A stretch of DNA of 64,000 nt. It comes from Chloroflexota bacterium. GTDB taxonomy: Bacteria; Chloroflexota; Anaerolineae; Anaerolineales; Anaerolineaceae. The notes under the pieces are model-generated. The model made no database searches. It was not told the origin of the DNA and saw only the letters and a list, made by a program, of their open reading frames with translations. Within the stretch, counting starts at the first letter, position 1; each line of letters begins with the position of its first letter. The translations under genes and the position numbers were made by a program. The stretch lies in NCBI GenBank assembly GCA_029548365.1, contig JAKPNN010000030.1, forward strand, positions 1 to 64,000. Reading direction: 5' to 3'. This document shows positions 52,765 to 61,843 of the stretch, piece after piece.

Positions 52765-54546
52765 TCACCCGACGAGCTTCTCAGCCACATCCTTAAGGGC
52801 TAAAGCCTTAAAATCCGCCACGGGCAGAGCGCCCAGCCGCTCGCCGCTGCGACGGCGGACATCCACCTGGCTGTTTTCCATTTCGCGGTCACCGACCACC
52901 AGCATGAAGGGCACTTTTTGTTTTTCGGCATCCCTGATTTTAGCGTTCATGCGATCGCTGCGCTGATCCAATTTTACACGCAAGCCAGCCGCTTTAAGGT
53001 CCGCCATGACTGCGCGGGCAAAGTCGACGTGGCGATCAGCAATGGGAATGATCACCGCCTGCACCGGCGCCAGCCATAGCGGGAAAGCGCCGGCATAATG
53101 CTCGATCAAAATGCCGAAGAAGCGCTCCATGCTGCCCAGCAAGGCCCGGTGCACCATGTACGGCTGATGAGGTTGCCCGTCTTCTTCAATGTAGGACATA
53201 TCAAAGCGCTCCGGGTTATTGAAGTCAAACTGGATCGTCGAGAGCTGCCATTCACGCCCCAGCGCATCCTTGATCTTCAAATCGATCTTCGGACCGTAAA
53301 ACGCACCTCCGCCCTGATCAACCTCATAGGGCAGTTCTGCCCGCTTCAGTGAGGCTTCCAGGGCTGCTTCGGCAGCCTGCCAGCGTTCGGGGTCGCCAAC
53401 AGCCTTCTCCGGTCGCGTGCTCAGGTAGGCACTGATTTCGTTGAATCCGAAAGAGCGCAGAAAGTTCAGGCTAAAGGAGAGCACGAAGTCGATCTCCTCT
53501 GGCATCTGCCCCGGCGTGCAAAAGTGGTGGGCGTCATCCTGTGTGAAACCGCGTACCCGCATCAACCCATGCAACACGCCACTGCGCTCGTAGCGGTAGA
53601 CCGTGCCCATTTCAGCATAACGCAAGGGCAGGTCGCGATAAGAACGGATATCGGATTTATAGATCTCGATATGGAAAGGGCAGTTCATCGGCTTGAGGAA
53701 ATATTGCTGATTTTCAATCTCAATCGGCGAGTACATGTTCTCCGCATAGAAATCCAGGTGTCCGCTCGTCTTCCACAGGTCGGCTTTCCCGATATGCGGC
53801 GTGTAGACCAGATCATACCCGTTTTGCAGGTGCTCATCCTCCCAGAAGCGTTCTGACAGGTAACGGATCATGGCGCCTTTGGGATGCCACAACACCAAAC
53901 CCGAACCAACCGCATCACTGATGCTGTACAGGTCTAATTCCCGGCCCAACTTGCGGTGATCGCGTTTTTTGGCATCCTCTAAAAATTGCAGATATTGCTT
54001 GAGGTCCTGGGGCGAGAGCCACGCCGTTCCATAAATACGCTGCAGCATGGGGTTATGCTCATCGCCGCGCCAGTACGCGCCGGCCACACTCATCAATTTG
54101 ATCGCTTTGGGGTTGATCTGACCCGTGTGCTCAAGGTGCGGTCCGCGGCATAGATCCACAAAGGTATCGCTCTTGTAAATGCTGATCACCGGTTTTTCAT
54201 CAACCGGGTTGCCATGCTCATCCACGCCGCCTTCTTCAAGCCCGTCGATCAATTCCAGTTTATAGGGCTGATCTTCAAAGATTTCGCGGGCCTGGTCTGC
54301 TGAGACTTCCTCGTAGATGAAGGGTTCGTTGGCTTTGATGATTTCCCGCATGCGGGCTTCAATCTCTTCCAGGTCTTCCGGGGTCAACGGGCGCGGAAGA
54401 TCAAAGTCGTAGTAAAAGCCGTCCTCCACGGGTGGCCCAATTGCGACCTTGCCTTCCGGAAACTTCTCCAACACCGCCTGCGCCATCACATGCGCGGCGG
54501 AGTGCCGTAGCTGATAAAGCCTGGATTCTTCATATTTTTCAACCAT
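52765..54546 (-). CDS. thrS: Threonine-tRNA ligase, lacking TGS domain
   Basis: A 593-residue class II synthetase. It starts directly with the second additional (editing) domain, LRHSAAHVMAQAV, with no TGS (N1) domain, so it is about 50-60 residues shorter than the E. coli enzyme. The zinc site Cys/His (MNCPFHIEIY), motif 2 (RYERSGVLHGLMRVRGF) and motif 3 (FGILIEHYAGAFP) are intact, as is the C-terminal anticodon domain. ATG 54546 has GGAGGAGG upstream; the longer frame adds 8 unlikely codons. It follows a T-box leader. Confidence 0.95.
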   Translation of the reverse strand: MVEKYEESRLYQLRHSAAHVMAQAVLEKFPEGKVAIGPPVEDGFYYDFDLPRPLTPEDLEEIEARMREIIKANEPFIYEEVSADQAREIFEDQPYKLELIDGLEEGGVDEHGNPVDEKPVISIYKSDTFVDLCRGPHLEHTGQINPKAIKLMSVAGAYWRGDEHNPMLQRIYGTAWLSPQDLKQYLQFLEDAKKRDHRKLGRELDLYSISDAVGSGLVLWHPKGAMIRYLSERFWEDEHLQNGYDLVYTPHIGKADLWKTSGHLDFYAENMYSPIEIENQQYFLKPMNCPFHIEIYKSDIRSYRDLPLRYAEMGTVYRYERSGVLHGLMRVRGFTQDDAHHFCTPGQMPEEIDFVLSFSLNFLRSFGFNEISAYLSTRPEKAVGDPERWQAAEAALEASLKRAELPYEVDQGGGAFYGPKIDLKIKDALGREWQLSTIQFDFNNPERFDMSYIEEDGQPHQPYMVHRALLGSMERFFGILIEHYAGAFPLWLAPVQAVIIPIADRHVDFARAVMADLKAAGLRVKLDQRSDRMNAKIRDAEKQKVPFMLVVGDREMENSQVDVRRRSGERLGALPVADFKALALKDVAEKLVG

Positions 54547-54617
54547 CTTAATCCTCCTCCAGAAGATCATCTACCACCTGTACTGAATTACACAGGGTTG
54601 TCAAACCATACTTAAAC

Positions 54618-54874
54618 AAAAAAACCCTCGCCCACTGGGGCGAGAGCAATCTCACGCGGTTCCACCCAGATTCGCCCACGAGCTGCGCTCGGCGGACATC
54701 TCTTTGAGCCGCTAACGGGGCCATCCGTTCGCCTTATTCTGCCCGGAGACATTTCAGGTTCAAGCTCACGGGGGGTTTTGGCCGGTCCACGCCCGAGAAG
54801 ACTTTCAGCCGCTGGTCTTCTCTCTCTGATGGCGAGTGTGCCGGTTACTCGTCCCGGTCTACGCTGTGTATTTG
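54618..54874 (-). promoter_or_regulatory. T-box leader of thrS
   Basis: On the minus strand the T-box core TGGGTGGAACCGCGT spans about 54654-54668, followed by the terminator hairpin (54627-54633 with 54638-54644) and a T-run. The bulge reads UGGA, which fits a tRNA ending UCCA. Both tRNA-Thr genes in the window have discriminator U, so the match is consistent. An ACC triplet in GTGGACCGG is a plausible Thr specifier. Confidence 0.88.
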
Positions 54875-54880
54875 AATAAC

Positions 54881-54909
54881 AATATACTCCAATTCTTCCA
54901 CTTAATCAA
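54881..54909 (-). promoter_or_regulatory. Promoter of thrS
   Basis: On the minus strand TTGATT (54909-54904), 17 bases, TATATT (54886-54881), immediately upstream of the T-box leader. Confidence 0.65.
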
Positions 54910-54925
54910 GACCAGTAATAAGAGG

Positions 54926-54946
54926 GTGAATTGTGAGTGGTGAGTA
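54926..54946 (+). repeat. GTGAATN-like heptamer array
   Basis: GTGAATT, GTGAGTG, GTGAGTA followed by further degenerate copies to about 54955. It is in the gap between thrS and the Fpg/Nei remnant. Confidence 0.5.
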
Positions 54947-55199
54947 GGAATCAGGAAGCAACAACAATTAGGAGCAGCCTACCACCTATTAGCCGTCATC
55001 TGTCAGCTGCTGTTTTGCGGTTGTTGCTCCAACATGGAGACCATCGCAATCAAAGAGGCATTCTTTCTAAGGATAAATCTGTTGCAATGAGAAATTAAAA
55101 ATGTTATCATGCTCATAGCGTCCAGCTTTTCACCAAATTTACCCTTTTCGCTCACACATTTACACCCACCTCTGACCTTTCGTCAAAAGAAAAAACACA

Positions 55200-55509
55200 A
55201 TGATCGAACTCCCTGAATCACAAACAATCGCCAGGCATATTAACGAAACCCTCATCGGGAAAAGGGTCACATCGGTCTTAGCGGCTTCTTCTCCACACAA
55301 ATTCGCCTGGTACCACAACGACCCGGCTGGGCGGACGCAGTACAGAAAAGGACCTGTTCGGTCAACCCGGCGGGTACCCGGTGGTGATGTGTGCGGCTAA
55401 TCGAGGTCTGCCCTGTCCCAATTGCGGCACACCCATTCAAAAAGATTCCTTCCTGGGTGGCAGCATCACCACCTGCAGCCGCTGCCAGCCGCTTGACATT
55501 TCAGCATAA
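55200..55509 (+). pseudogene. Fpg/Nei-type DNA glycosylase remnant
   Basis: The N-terminus MIELPESQTIARHINET is that of a formamidopyrimidine-DNA glycosylase relative. After about 40 codons the reading frame changes, and from about 55345 a second frame continues with KDLFGQPGGYPV and the C-terminal zinc finger CPNCGTPIQKD and TTCSRCQ, ending with TAA at 55509. The central 200 or so residues that hold the catalytic domain are missing. The gene has lost its middle and is frameshifted, so it cannot make an active enzyme. Base-excision repair would depend on other copies. Confidence 0.75.
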
Positions 55510-55531
55510 AAATTCAGCATTCTTTTGGAAA

Positions 55532-55562
55532 ACAAAAAAGCACCTGTTGGGCACAGGTGCTT
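55532..55562 (-). terminator. Terminator of tRNA-Val(GAC)
   Basis: Perfect 10-base arms (55538-55547 and 55553-55562) around a 5-base loop, followed on the minus strand by a run of T. It lies just after the tRNA. Confidence 0.85.
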
Positions 55563-55564
55563 GA

Positions 55565-55638
55565 TGGGTGATATAGGACTCGAACCTACGACCTTCGCGA
55601 TGTCAACGCGACGCTCTAACCAACTGAGCTAACCACCC
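55565..55638 (-). tRNA. tRNA-Val(GAC)
   Basis: A 74-base cloverleaf including the discriminator. Acceptor GGGTGGT pairs with the 3' strand ATCACCC; the anticodon stem TCGCG pairs with CGCGA around TTGACAT, giving anticodon GAC (Val, GUC/GUU codons). T-loop TTCGAGT. CCA is not encoded. Its anticodon-arm word CGCGAAGGTCG is shared with the array at 29 kb. Confidence 0.93.
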
Positions 55639-55716
55639 GAAAGTGTTAGCATTATACAGTCAGCTATCGATAAAATCAAGGGGAAACTATGAAACCCATC
55701 AACGTCCACTCGATCT

Positions 55717-57327
55717 TCATGGCTGGTCAACAGTCCTTAAAGCATCGACAGCAAAATTCAACATCAAAACAGCAATTAGCATGCTCGCAAGTATTGCGAT
55801 GAGCTTACCCGGCCAACCTTTGATCAGAGTTTCCAGGATGACCGGGATCCCTGCACACAGCGCGCCGCCTACCGTCGATAGCTCGCTCACCGTCGGGGAT
55901 GAGCCGCGCAGCATCAGGTCTGTACGGGCTTTTCTGATCAGATCAAAACTTGCCATCCCTGCAACACTGACAATCATCCCCGGCAGTAACATAACCTCCA
56001 CCGGCAGGAACCGCCCCGCCAGAATTGAGCCCAGGGCCATCCCGATCAGGCTGACAGCACCAACCAGCAGGCTGCCAACCGAAAGTTCCGCCAGGATCCA
56101 TTGATAGCGTGGCATGGGCAGTTGTTTGAAGATCACCCAGCGCGAAAGATCGTTTTGCAGTCGGGTCGTGGTCAGTTTTGCAGTTTGCATAGCCCAAAAC
56201 ACGATCACGAAGAACCGGCTGCTGAGTGTAGGAAGATAAATGAAACCCATCATGCTGCTGATAAAGAACAACAGATCAAAAAAATCTCCCCCGCTAAAGC
56301 CACGCCAGTATTGAAGCAGATCTTTCCAGATCAGCGCGGCTGGGCCTTCCCATCCTGGAGTCCAGGCTGGATTGTCCCTCAACCTCAGTCGCCGTTTGAT
56401 CCGCAGTTCTCGCGCCTGGAAAGAGAAACCATACCGTTCCAGAGATTTCAGCCTGTCTATTTCTTTGGTCTCCTGTGCCGCCCAACTGGGACTGAACTGA
56501 TCTGAAATAATCCACAACAAAGTGATGCAAATAGCCGCAAGGCACCACCCAATCATCGAAGCCACGCCCAGTGACCTGTATCCAAACCCTGCCAGAAAGA
56601 AATCAACAGCCGGGTAGTACCAGCTTCCCAAAATTCCTGGCGTCAATCCCAATGTGTTCCCGATCTGAGAGAGCAAGAACAGGCACAGCAACCCAAAAAC
56701 GAGGACCGCCACAGTCGGCCTGCGCTTCATTCGCCTGGCGTTCATTCGCAAAACACCGATAACCCAGACCAATGTAAACAGAATTAAATGAAATGGGATG
56801 CAAACCAGTAATGCCTGCAACCCCTGACTGGCATACGCCATTAGCCGGGTGATTGTGATCTCCCCATTAACCAGGGTGATTTCAGCCAATGAAAAGCCCA
56901 GGGTGATTGCAAAAATTGCAAAGGGGAGCAAGCTTTTCAGCCAGGGAATCAGCATCCAGCGCAAGCAGACCTTGCGGGGATTGAGGGGCATCTGGCAGAC
57001 GAGATAGGCATCTTCTTCTGAGAACACCACCGGGCTGCGTCTCAGCCCGCGGTAACCCGCAAACACAAACCAGATTAAAAAGGCGCACAATTCGAAAATA
57101 ATTGCTACCAGGTGAGGCTTTTCAGGGTTTATTCCCGTCAAAATGGTCGCGCCCCCACCCGCAAAAAACACCAGGACAACAAACCACCAGACACTGAAGA
57201 AAATCGCCAGGTAGATCAGGTAAAGCGTGTTTTCCCAGGAGCGCTCCTGGGGAACAAAAGCATAGGACAACCAGTGGTTCAGTTCCTGCTTTTCTTGCCG
57301 AAATCGAAGCCAGCCAACAGCGCCCAT
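55717..57327 (-). CDS. ABC-type exporter permease
   Basis: A 536-residue membrane protein with about 12 hydrophobic spans in two halves separated by a polar region (about 280-330). It has no obvious family signature, so it belongs loosely with large bacterial ABC-2-like permeases. ATG 57327 has GGTGAGGT upstream and begins one base after the stop codon of the ATPase gene, so the pair is coupled. Because the ATPase is small and CcmA-like, the pair may export a hydrophobic or peptide-like compound; substrate is unknown. Confidence 0.8.
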   Translation of the reverse strand: MGAVGWLRFRQEKQELNHWLSYAFVPQERSWENTLYLIYLAIFFSVWWFVVLVFFAGGGATILTGINPEKPHLVAIIFELCAFLIWFVFAGYRGLRRSPVVFSEEDAYLVCQMPLNPRKVCLRWMLIPWLKSLLPFAIFAITLGFSLAEITLVNGEITITRLMAYASQGLQALLVCIPFHLILFTLVWVIGVLRMNARRMKRRPTVAVLVFGLLCLFLLSQIGNTLGLTPGILGSWYYPAVDFFLAGFGYRSLGVASMIGWCLAAICITLLWIISDQFSPSWAAQETKEIDRLKSLERYGFSFQARELRIKRRLRLRDNPAWTPGWEGPAALIWKDLLQYWRGFSGGDFFDLLFFISSMMGFIYLPTLSSRFFVIVFWAMQTAKLTTTRLQNDLSRWVIFKQLPMPRYQWILAELSVGSLLVGAVSLIGMALGSILAGRFLPVEVMLLPGMIVSVAGMASFDLIRKARTDLMLRGSSPTVSELSTVGGALCAGIPVILETLIKGWPGKLIAILASMLIAVLMLNFAVDALRTVDQP

Positions 57328-57328
57328 C

Positions 57329-57976
57329 TTAAACCTCACCGAGCATCCCCTGAGATATTTCAAAATGGCGATCGCCTGAATCCTGTATCAAATGAGGGTC
57401 GTGTGAGGACATCAGGATGCTGACGCCTTCTCTTTTAAGTTCTTGCAGCTTTTCCAGTAAAACCTCCTGGCTTTGCCGGTCCAGTGCAGATGTGGGCTCA
57501 TCCAGCAGAAGCACCTCAAAGGGGCGGATCAACGCCAGCGCCAACCCCAGTTTGAGCTGCATCCCTCGCGAATAATGGTGAGGATAATCATGACGCACGC
57601 GCCACAGCCCCAGGTTTTCGAGCAAGCTCTCAGCGCGTTCACTGAAACCGTCCAGGATTTTATTGGCCATGGCGATGAAGCGCAGGTGTTCCCAGGCGGT
57701 TAACTCGATATAAAACCGGGGTGTATCAGGAACAAATGCCAGCCTCCGCCGAAATTCAACCTCATCCCGGTAAAAGTCAAACCCCTCGATTTGCACAGCG
57801 CCGCTGGTCGGTCGCACCAGGCTGGCAATACACGTAAGCAAGGTGGTCTTCCCCGAGCCATTTTTCCCGGATAAGGTGGCGATTTCGCCGGCATTTAAAA
57901 TGAGGTCTGTGCTTTCCAGAGCCGTGAATGAACCGTACTTTTTACTCAGCTTCTTTACAATCAATTTTTGGGACAT
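57329..57976 (-). CDS. ABC exporter ATPase
   Basis: A 215-residue single-domain ATPase. Walker A is SGKNGSGKTT (near 36-45), the signature is YSRGMQLK (a variant of LSGGQ), and Walker B is LLLDEPTSALD. AGGAGG lies 5 bases before ATG 57976, which is preferred over an ATG ten codons upstream. It ends at the start of the permease gene. No substrate-binding protein is present, so this is an exporter. Confidence 0.9.
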   Translation of the reverse strand: MSQKLIVKKLSKKYGSFTALESTDLILNAGEIATLSGKNGSGKTTLLTCIASLVRPTSGAVQIEGFDFYRDEVEFRRRLAFVPDTPRFYIELTAWEHLRFIAMANKILDGFSERAESLLENLGLWRVRHDYPHHYSRGMQLKLGLALALIRPFEVLLLDEPTSALDRQSQEVLLEKLQELKREGVSILMSSHDPHLIQDSGDRHFEISQGMLGEV

Positions 57977-58285
57977 TTTTCCTCCTGCCTGTATGCGATC
58001 AGTCAATTGTCCTTTGATTCAGACATTCCTCTTCTGTTGATATTCAGTCCCGCCGCCATTAGAATCCCTATGCGAAACCAGATATGGGGTGACCGCGCGT
58101 TCGGCATCACCCTGTTAATCAGATTATAAACCATCACCGATGTCCGACCGCGTTGCAGACAGAGATAAAAACCATTCCCAACACCAATCGCAAAAAATTC
58201 CTGATGAATTTTGCTGGATAAGCCGCACAAAGCAGAGATTCTATCAAAATTATGCTATGATTGTGACCAAAGGAGATACTGCAGC

Positions 58286-58726
58286 ATGCGTCCAGATTGG
58301 GATTCTTATTTCATTAAAATTGCTTATTCAGTATCCGAGCGCAGCACCTGTGACCGCGCCTTTGTGGGCTGCGTGCTGGTTCGTGATAAACGCATCCTGA
58401 CCACCGGGTTTAACGGGTCGCCTGCCGGGCAAGCCCATTGTGACGAAGTGGGGCACCTGCTGGTGGAGGGACACTGTGTCCGCACCATTCATGCAGAGAC
58501 CAATGCCATCATCCAGGCCGCCCTACATGGCGTTTCCACCAAGGGTTGCTGGTGTTATGTGACGCATTTTCCCTGCATTAATTGCACCAAAGCGCTGATC
58601 AACGCCGGAATCGCTCGCCTGATCTACCATGTAGCTTACCGTGTGGATGAACATGCAACGGAATTCTTACGGCTGGCCGGTATTGAGGTCTGTCAGTTGG
58701 ATTTTACGCCCAATAACTTTGTTTAA
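58286..58726 (+). CDS. dCMP/cytidine deaminase (ComEB-like)
   Basis: A 146-residue zinc deaminase that converts dCMP to dUMP for dTMP synthesis. The zinc motifs are HAETNAI (His and the proton-shuttling Glu) and PCINC (two Cys). CDRAFVGCVLV and NGSPAGQAHCDEVGH are typical of ComEB/dCMP deaminases. The start is ATG 58286 with AAGGAG about 11 bases upstream; the frame that starts 25 codons earlier lacks one. It stands alone and is convergent with the FkbM gene. Confidence 0.9.
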   Translation: MRPDWDSYFIKIAYSVSERSTCDRAFVGCVLVRDKRILTTGFNGSPAGQAHCDEVGHLLVEGHCVRTIHAETNAIIQAALHGVSTKGCWCYVTHFPCINCTKALINAGIARLIYHVAYRVDEHATEFLRLAGIEVCQLDFTPNNFV

Positions 58727-58812
58727 AAACCCCATCAGCTCCTCGCGATGCTGATCATTGTGCAAACATCGCCCTCTGACGGAAAGTTGATAGCCATCCG
58801 CTCACATCGGTT

Positions 58813-59652
58813 TTATACCGTTTGAGGTCTGTCAAGCTTGCATAACTGGCAAAGTTGATGATAAATTTCCTTGTCTTTCGTCGCAATGATATTTCCCCAG
58901 CCCTGGGAATCAACCAGCTCGCTGGGGTAAGTGGAAAAACGCCGCCAGCGGTGCAGACCGCCGTATGACGTCACCGGGTACCACTCGGAGATGATCAACC
59001 GGTATGCCTTGTTAACCAGGAAGCCAGCCAGTTGGTGAAAGCTGTAACCCAGGGAGAGTGTTTTTGCATCCTCAAACTCACACACAATGATCTCGGGGTA
59101 GGGAGATTGTGCCCATGGAAAACCTTTCAAGACCATCAGGTCAAACCCTTCGGTGTCAATTTTCAAAAAATCTACCGGTTTTGCTGAAAAGCCATACTCA
59201 TTCAGGGCATCGGTCAAAGTGGTCACGCTGACCTTTTCTGAAGCATGATGGCTCTCAAGGAATGCCGAAAGCCCGCTGACACCGCTTGACACGGAGCTAA
59301 CGAACAGGGTTACTTCCGGTTGTGCCTGGTCCGAGCAGGCTCGAGGATCAATAATGACATTATTCCATGCAGAAAATGAGTCTTCCAGCACTGCACGGTT
59401 GTTGGAGTCTGGTTCAAAGGCAATCACCTGCCAACCCAGTTCTGCAAATGGCGCCAGGCTCGAACCATGATGCGCGCCGACATCGATCATCAACCCTGAA
59501 TGTGAGCTATTTTTAATTAAATCGAAAACGATTTTTGTTTCATCAGGGCGAAAGGAGCGGTCTAATTTTAACCTGAGGGTCGTTATGAATCCTCTAATAC
59601 CCTTTGTTTTGAGAATTGTTTGAGCCGTTTTCAGCTTTTTCATCAGCGCCAT
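58813..59652 (-). CDS. FkbM-family methyltransferase
   Basis: A 279-residue SAM-dependent methyltransferase of the FkbM family, which methylates hydroxyls on sugars or polyketides. SAM motif I is MIDVGAHHGSS (near 55-65) and the acidic strand end is AFEPDS. VDFLKIDTEGFD (about 161-172) is the FkbM hallmark. Length is typical. AGGAG lies 8 bases before ATG 59652. No partner glycosyltransferase is adjacent, so the substrate is unknown. Confidence 0.9.
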   Translation of the reverse strand: MALMKKLKTAQTILKTKGIRGFITTLRLKLDRSFRPDETKIVFDLIKNSSHSGLMIDVGAHHGSSLAPFAELGWQVIAFEPDSNNRAVLEDSFSAWNNVIIDPRACSDQAQPEVTLFVSSVSSGVSGLSAFLESHHASEKVSVTTLTDALNEYGFSAKPVDFLKIDTEGFDLMVLKGFPWAQSPYPEIIVCEFEDAKTLSLGYSFHQLAGFLVNKAYRLIISEWYPVTSYGGLHRWRRFSTYPSELVDSQGWGNIIATKDKEIYHQLCQLCKLDRPQTV

Positions 59653-59876
59653 CGTTTAACTCCTGCGATAAATTATCGAATAACTTAAGTTTTTCGCATC
59701 TTACAAACAATTCAGACCACCTTAAAGGTCATTTTTTTTGTTTCAGCTGCGATTATACCGTGAAATTCAGCCATCACCACTCGAACGTAAACCAACTCAC
59801 GCGTCATCTTGACCTTTTACCCCAAATCGGATAAACTCATGAATCGCACTTTATGGCAATATAGGCTGAAAATATC

Positions 59877-59905
59877 TTGCCATTAGGTTCATGCTTTGGT
59901 ATAAT
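59877..59905 (+). promoter_or_regulatory. Promoter of tRNA-tuf operon
   Basis: TTGCCA (59877-59882), 17 bases, TATAAT (59900-59905) with TGG before it. It lies about 40 bases upstream of tRNA-Thr(UGU) and is the strongest sigma-70-type match in the window. Confidence 0.8.
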
Positions 59906-59947
59906 CGTGCAGTCATTTGACGCGTCGTTCTTTAAAAAGTAGGGTTT

Positions 59948-60019
59948 GCCGATGTAGCTCAATGGTAGAGCAATCGCCTTGTAAGTGATAGGTTATGGGT
60001 TCGATTCCCATCATCGGCT
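59948..60019 (+). tRNA. tRNA-Thr(UGU)
   Basis: Acceptor GCCGATG pairs with CATCGGC; the anticodon stem ATCGC pairs with GTGAT (one G-U) around CTTGTAA, giving anticodon TGT. The discriminator is U. CCA is not encoded. First gene of the tRNA-tuf unit. Confidence 0.94.
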
Positions 60020-60035
60020 CAGATTATACGCTTGT

Positions 60036-60068
60036 GATCGGGATGTATTTTAAAAAATCATCCCGATC
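60036..60068 (+). other. Hairpin between tRNA genes
   Basis: Perfect 10-base arms (60036-60045 and 60059-60068) around an A/T-rich 13-base loop between tRNA-Thr and tRNA-Tyr. No T-tract follows directly. It is probably a processing or stability element. Confidence 0.5.
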
Positions 60069-60097
60069 CCGAGCGGGTAATTAGCCCGTTTGATCTT

Positions 60098-60180
60098 GGA
60101 CGGTTACCCAAGTGGACAAAGGGGACTGACTGTAAATCAGTTGGCACAGGCCTTCGTTGGTTCGAATCCAACACCGTCCA
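60098..60180 (+). tRNA. tRNA-Tyr(GUA)
   Basis: A type II tRNA with a long variable arm. Acceptor GGACGGT pairs with ACCGTCC; the anticodon loop CTGTAAA gives GTA. The discriminator is A. CCA is not encoded. Confidence 0.94.
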
Positions 60181-60214
60181 TGTCTGGCAGCGCGGGTTGC
60201 CAGTCGGATCGGCT

Positions 60215-60287
60215 GCCCTCATAGCTCAGTTGGCAGAGCGCATTCTTGGTAAGAATGAGGTCATGGGTTCAAATCCCATTGAGGGCT
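60215..60287 (+). tRNA. tRNA-Thr(GGU)
   Basis: Acceptor GCCCTCA pairs with TGAGGGC; the anticodon stem CATTC pairs with GAATG around TTGGTAA, giving GGT. The discriminator is U. CCA is not encoded. It reads ACC and ACU, matching the proposed ACC specifier of the thrS T-box. Confidence 0.94.
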
Positions 60288-60353
60288 TTCTGCCGAAATT
60301 AACATTATTGAAATTATGGTAAAGAATCTTTTTAGTTAAGGAGAAAGGAAGTT

Positions 60354-61556
60354 ATGGGTAAACAAAAATTTGATCGCTCAAAACCGCACCTCAACGTGGG
60401 CACCATGGGACACATCGACCATGGAAAGACGACTTTGACAGCGGCGATCACCAAGGTTCAGGGGTTGCAAGGCTTCTCGAAAGCTCGCGGCTTCGCAACG
60501 ATTGATAATGCGCCTGAAGAAAAAGAGCGAGGCATCACCATCAATATTTCTCACGTGGAATACGAGACGGAAAACCGCCACTATGCCCACGTGGATATGC
60601 CCGGGCACAGGGACTATATCAAGAATATGATCACGGGTGCAGCACAGGTCGATGGCGCCATTCTGGTTGTGGCCGCACCTGATGGCCCCATGGATCAAAC
60701 CAGGGAACACGTGCTGCTGGCGCGCCAGGTGGAAGTGCCGAGCATCGTGGTCTTCCTGAACAAAGTCGACATGATGGACGACCCTGAATTGCTGGAGTTG
60801 GTCGAGCTTGAGCTGCGCGAGATGCTGACAGGCTACGAATTCCCCGGAGATGAAATTCCGATCATCCACGGAAGTGCACTGAAGGCGTTGGAAAGCACAT
60901 CAACAGACCCGAACGCTGATGAGTACCAATGCATCCACGAGTTGATGAAGGCTGTCGATGAATACATCCCCGAGCCAACGCGTGAAGTTGACAAACCCTT
61001 CATGATGCCAGTTGAAGACGTGTTCTCGATCAAAGGTCGCGGCACCGTGGTAACCGGGCGTATTGAACGCGGTATCATCCACACAAGCGACCCGGTCGAT
61101 ATCGTCGGTCTGCAGGAAAAGAAAATGACCTCTACTGTGACGGGTGTGGAAATGTTCCACAAGCTGCTCGATGAAGGCATGGCCGGTGACAATGTTGGTT
61201 TGTTGCTGCGCGGCATTGCCCGTGACGAAGTGGAAAGAGGCATGGTGATTGCCAAACCTGGCAGTATCACTCCGCACACCAAGTTCGAAAGTGAAGTCTA
61301 TATCCTCTCCAAAGATGAGGGCGGGCGACACAGCGCCTTCTTCAGCGGTTACCGCCCGCAGTTTTACATCCGTACCATGGATGTAACCGGTTCGGTGACG
61401 CTGCCTGAAGGTGTGGAGATGGTCTTGCCGGGTGATCATGTGAACCTGACCATTGAACTGATCGTACCAGTAGCCCTGGAACAGGGTTCGCAATTCGCCA
61501 TTCGCGAAGGCGGCCTGACCGTCGGCGCAGGCAGGATCACCAAAATTATTGCCTAA
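60354..61556 (+). CDS. tuf: Elongation factor Tu
   Basis: A 400-residue GTPase that delivers aminoacyl-tRNA to the ribosome. G1 is GHIDHGKT (19-26), G3 DMPGH, G4 NKVD, and the domain 2 and 3 segments are complete. AAGGAGAAAGGAAG precedes ATG 60354. It follows three tRNA genes, as tufB does in E. coli, and likely shares their promoter. Codon use looks highly adapted. Confidence 0.98.
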   Translation: MGKQKFDRSKPHLNVGTMGHIDHGKTTLTAAITKVQGLQGFSKARGFATIDNAPEEKERGITINISHVEYETENRHYAHVDMPGHRDYIKNMITGAAQVDGAILVVAAPDGPMDQTREHVLLARQVEVPSIVVFLNKVDMMDDPELLELVELELREMLTGYEFPGDEIPIIHGSALKALESTSTDPNADEYQCIHELMKAVDEYIPEPTREVDKPFMMPVEDVFSIKGRGTVVTGRIERGIIHTSDPVDIVGLQEKKMTSTVTGVEMFHKLLDEGMAGDNVGLLLRGIARDEVERGMVIAKPGSITPHTKFESEVYILSKDEGGRHSAFFSGYRPQFYIRTMDVTGSVTLPEGVEMVLPGDHVNLTIELIVPVALEQGSQFAIREGGLTVGAGRITKIIA

Positions 61557-61620
61557 ATAATTTTTATTGGAAGGATGGCATGGTTGTCCTGTTATCCAGG
61601 ACAACCATAGTAGAATCAAT

Positions 61621-61788
61621 ATGGCGAAGAAAAAAGGCATCCGTCCGGTCATTACACTGGAATGCACGAATTGCAAAGAACGCAATTACACGACGGAAAA
61701 GAACCGTCGAAACGATCCAGCCCGGATGGAGTTGAAAAAGTATTGCTCTCGCTGCAGGGAACACACCCTGCATCGAGAGATTAAATGA
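61621..61788 (+). CDS. rpmG: Ribosomal protein L33
   Basis: A 55-residue 50S protein of the zinc-ribbon type, with CTNC (about 14-17) and CSRC (about 42-45) forming the metal site. The start is ATG 61621 ([10 protein letters not shown]); the frame that opens 18 codons upstream is in the tuf spacer. It follows tuf and precedes tRNA-Trp, the usual order. A C-plus variant, so translation depends on zinc. Confidence 0.95.
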   Translation: MAKKKGIRPVITLECTNCKERNYTTEKNRRNDPARMELKKYCSRCREHTLHREIK

Positions 61789-61843
61789 GCATGCTGAGCT
61801 TGCAGTTTTTGCAAATAATGTTGACCAGCTCAGAAATGCACAC

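Noticed and set aside
60900-61685. 261-codon minus-strand frame
   Set aside because: Antisense shadow of tuf and rpmG.
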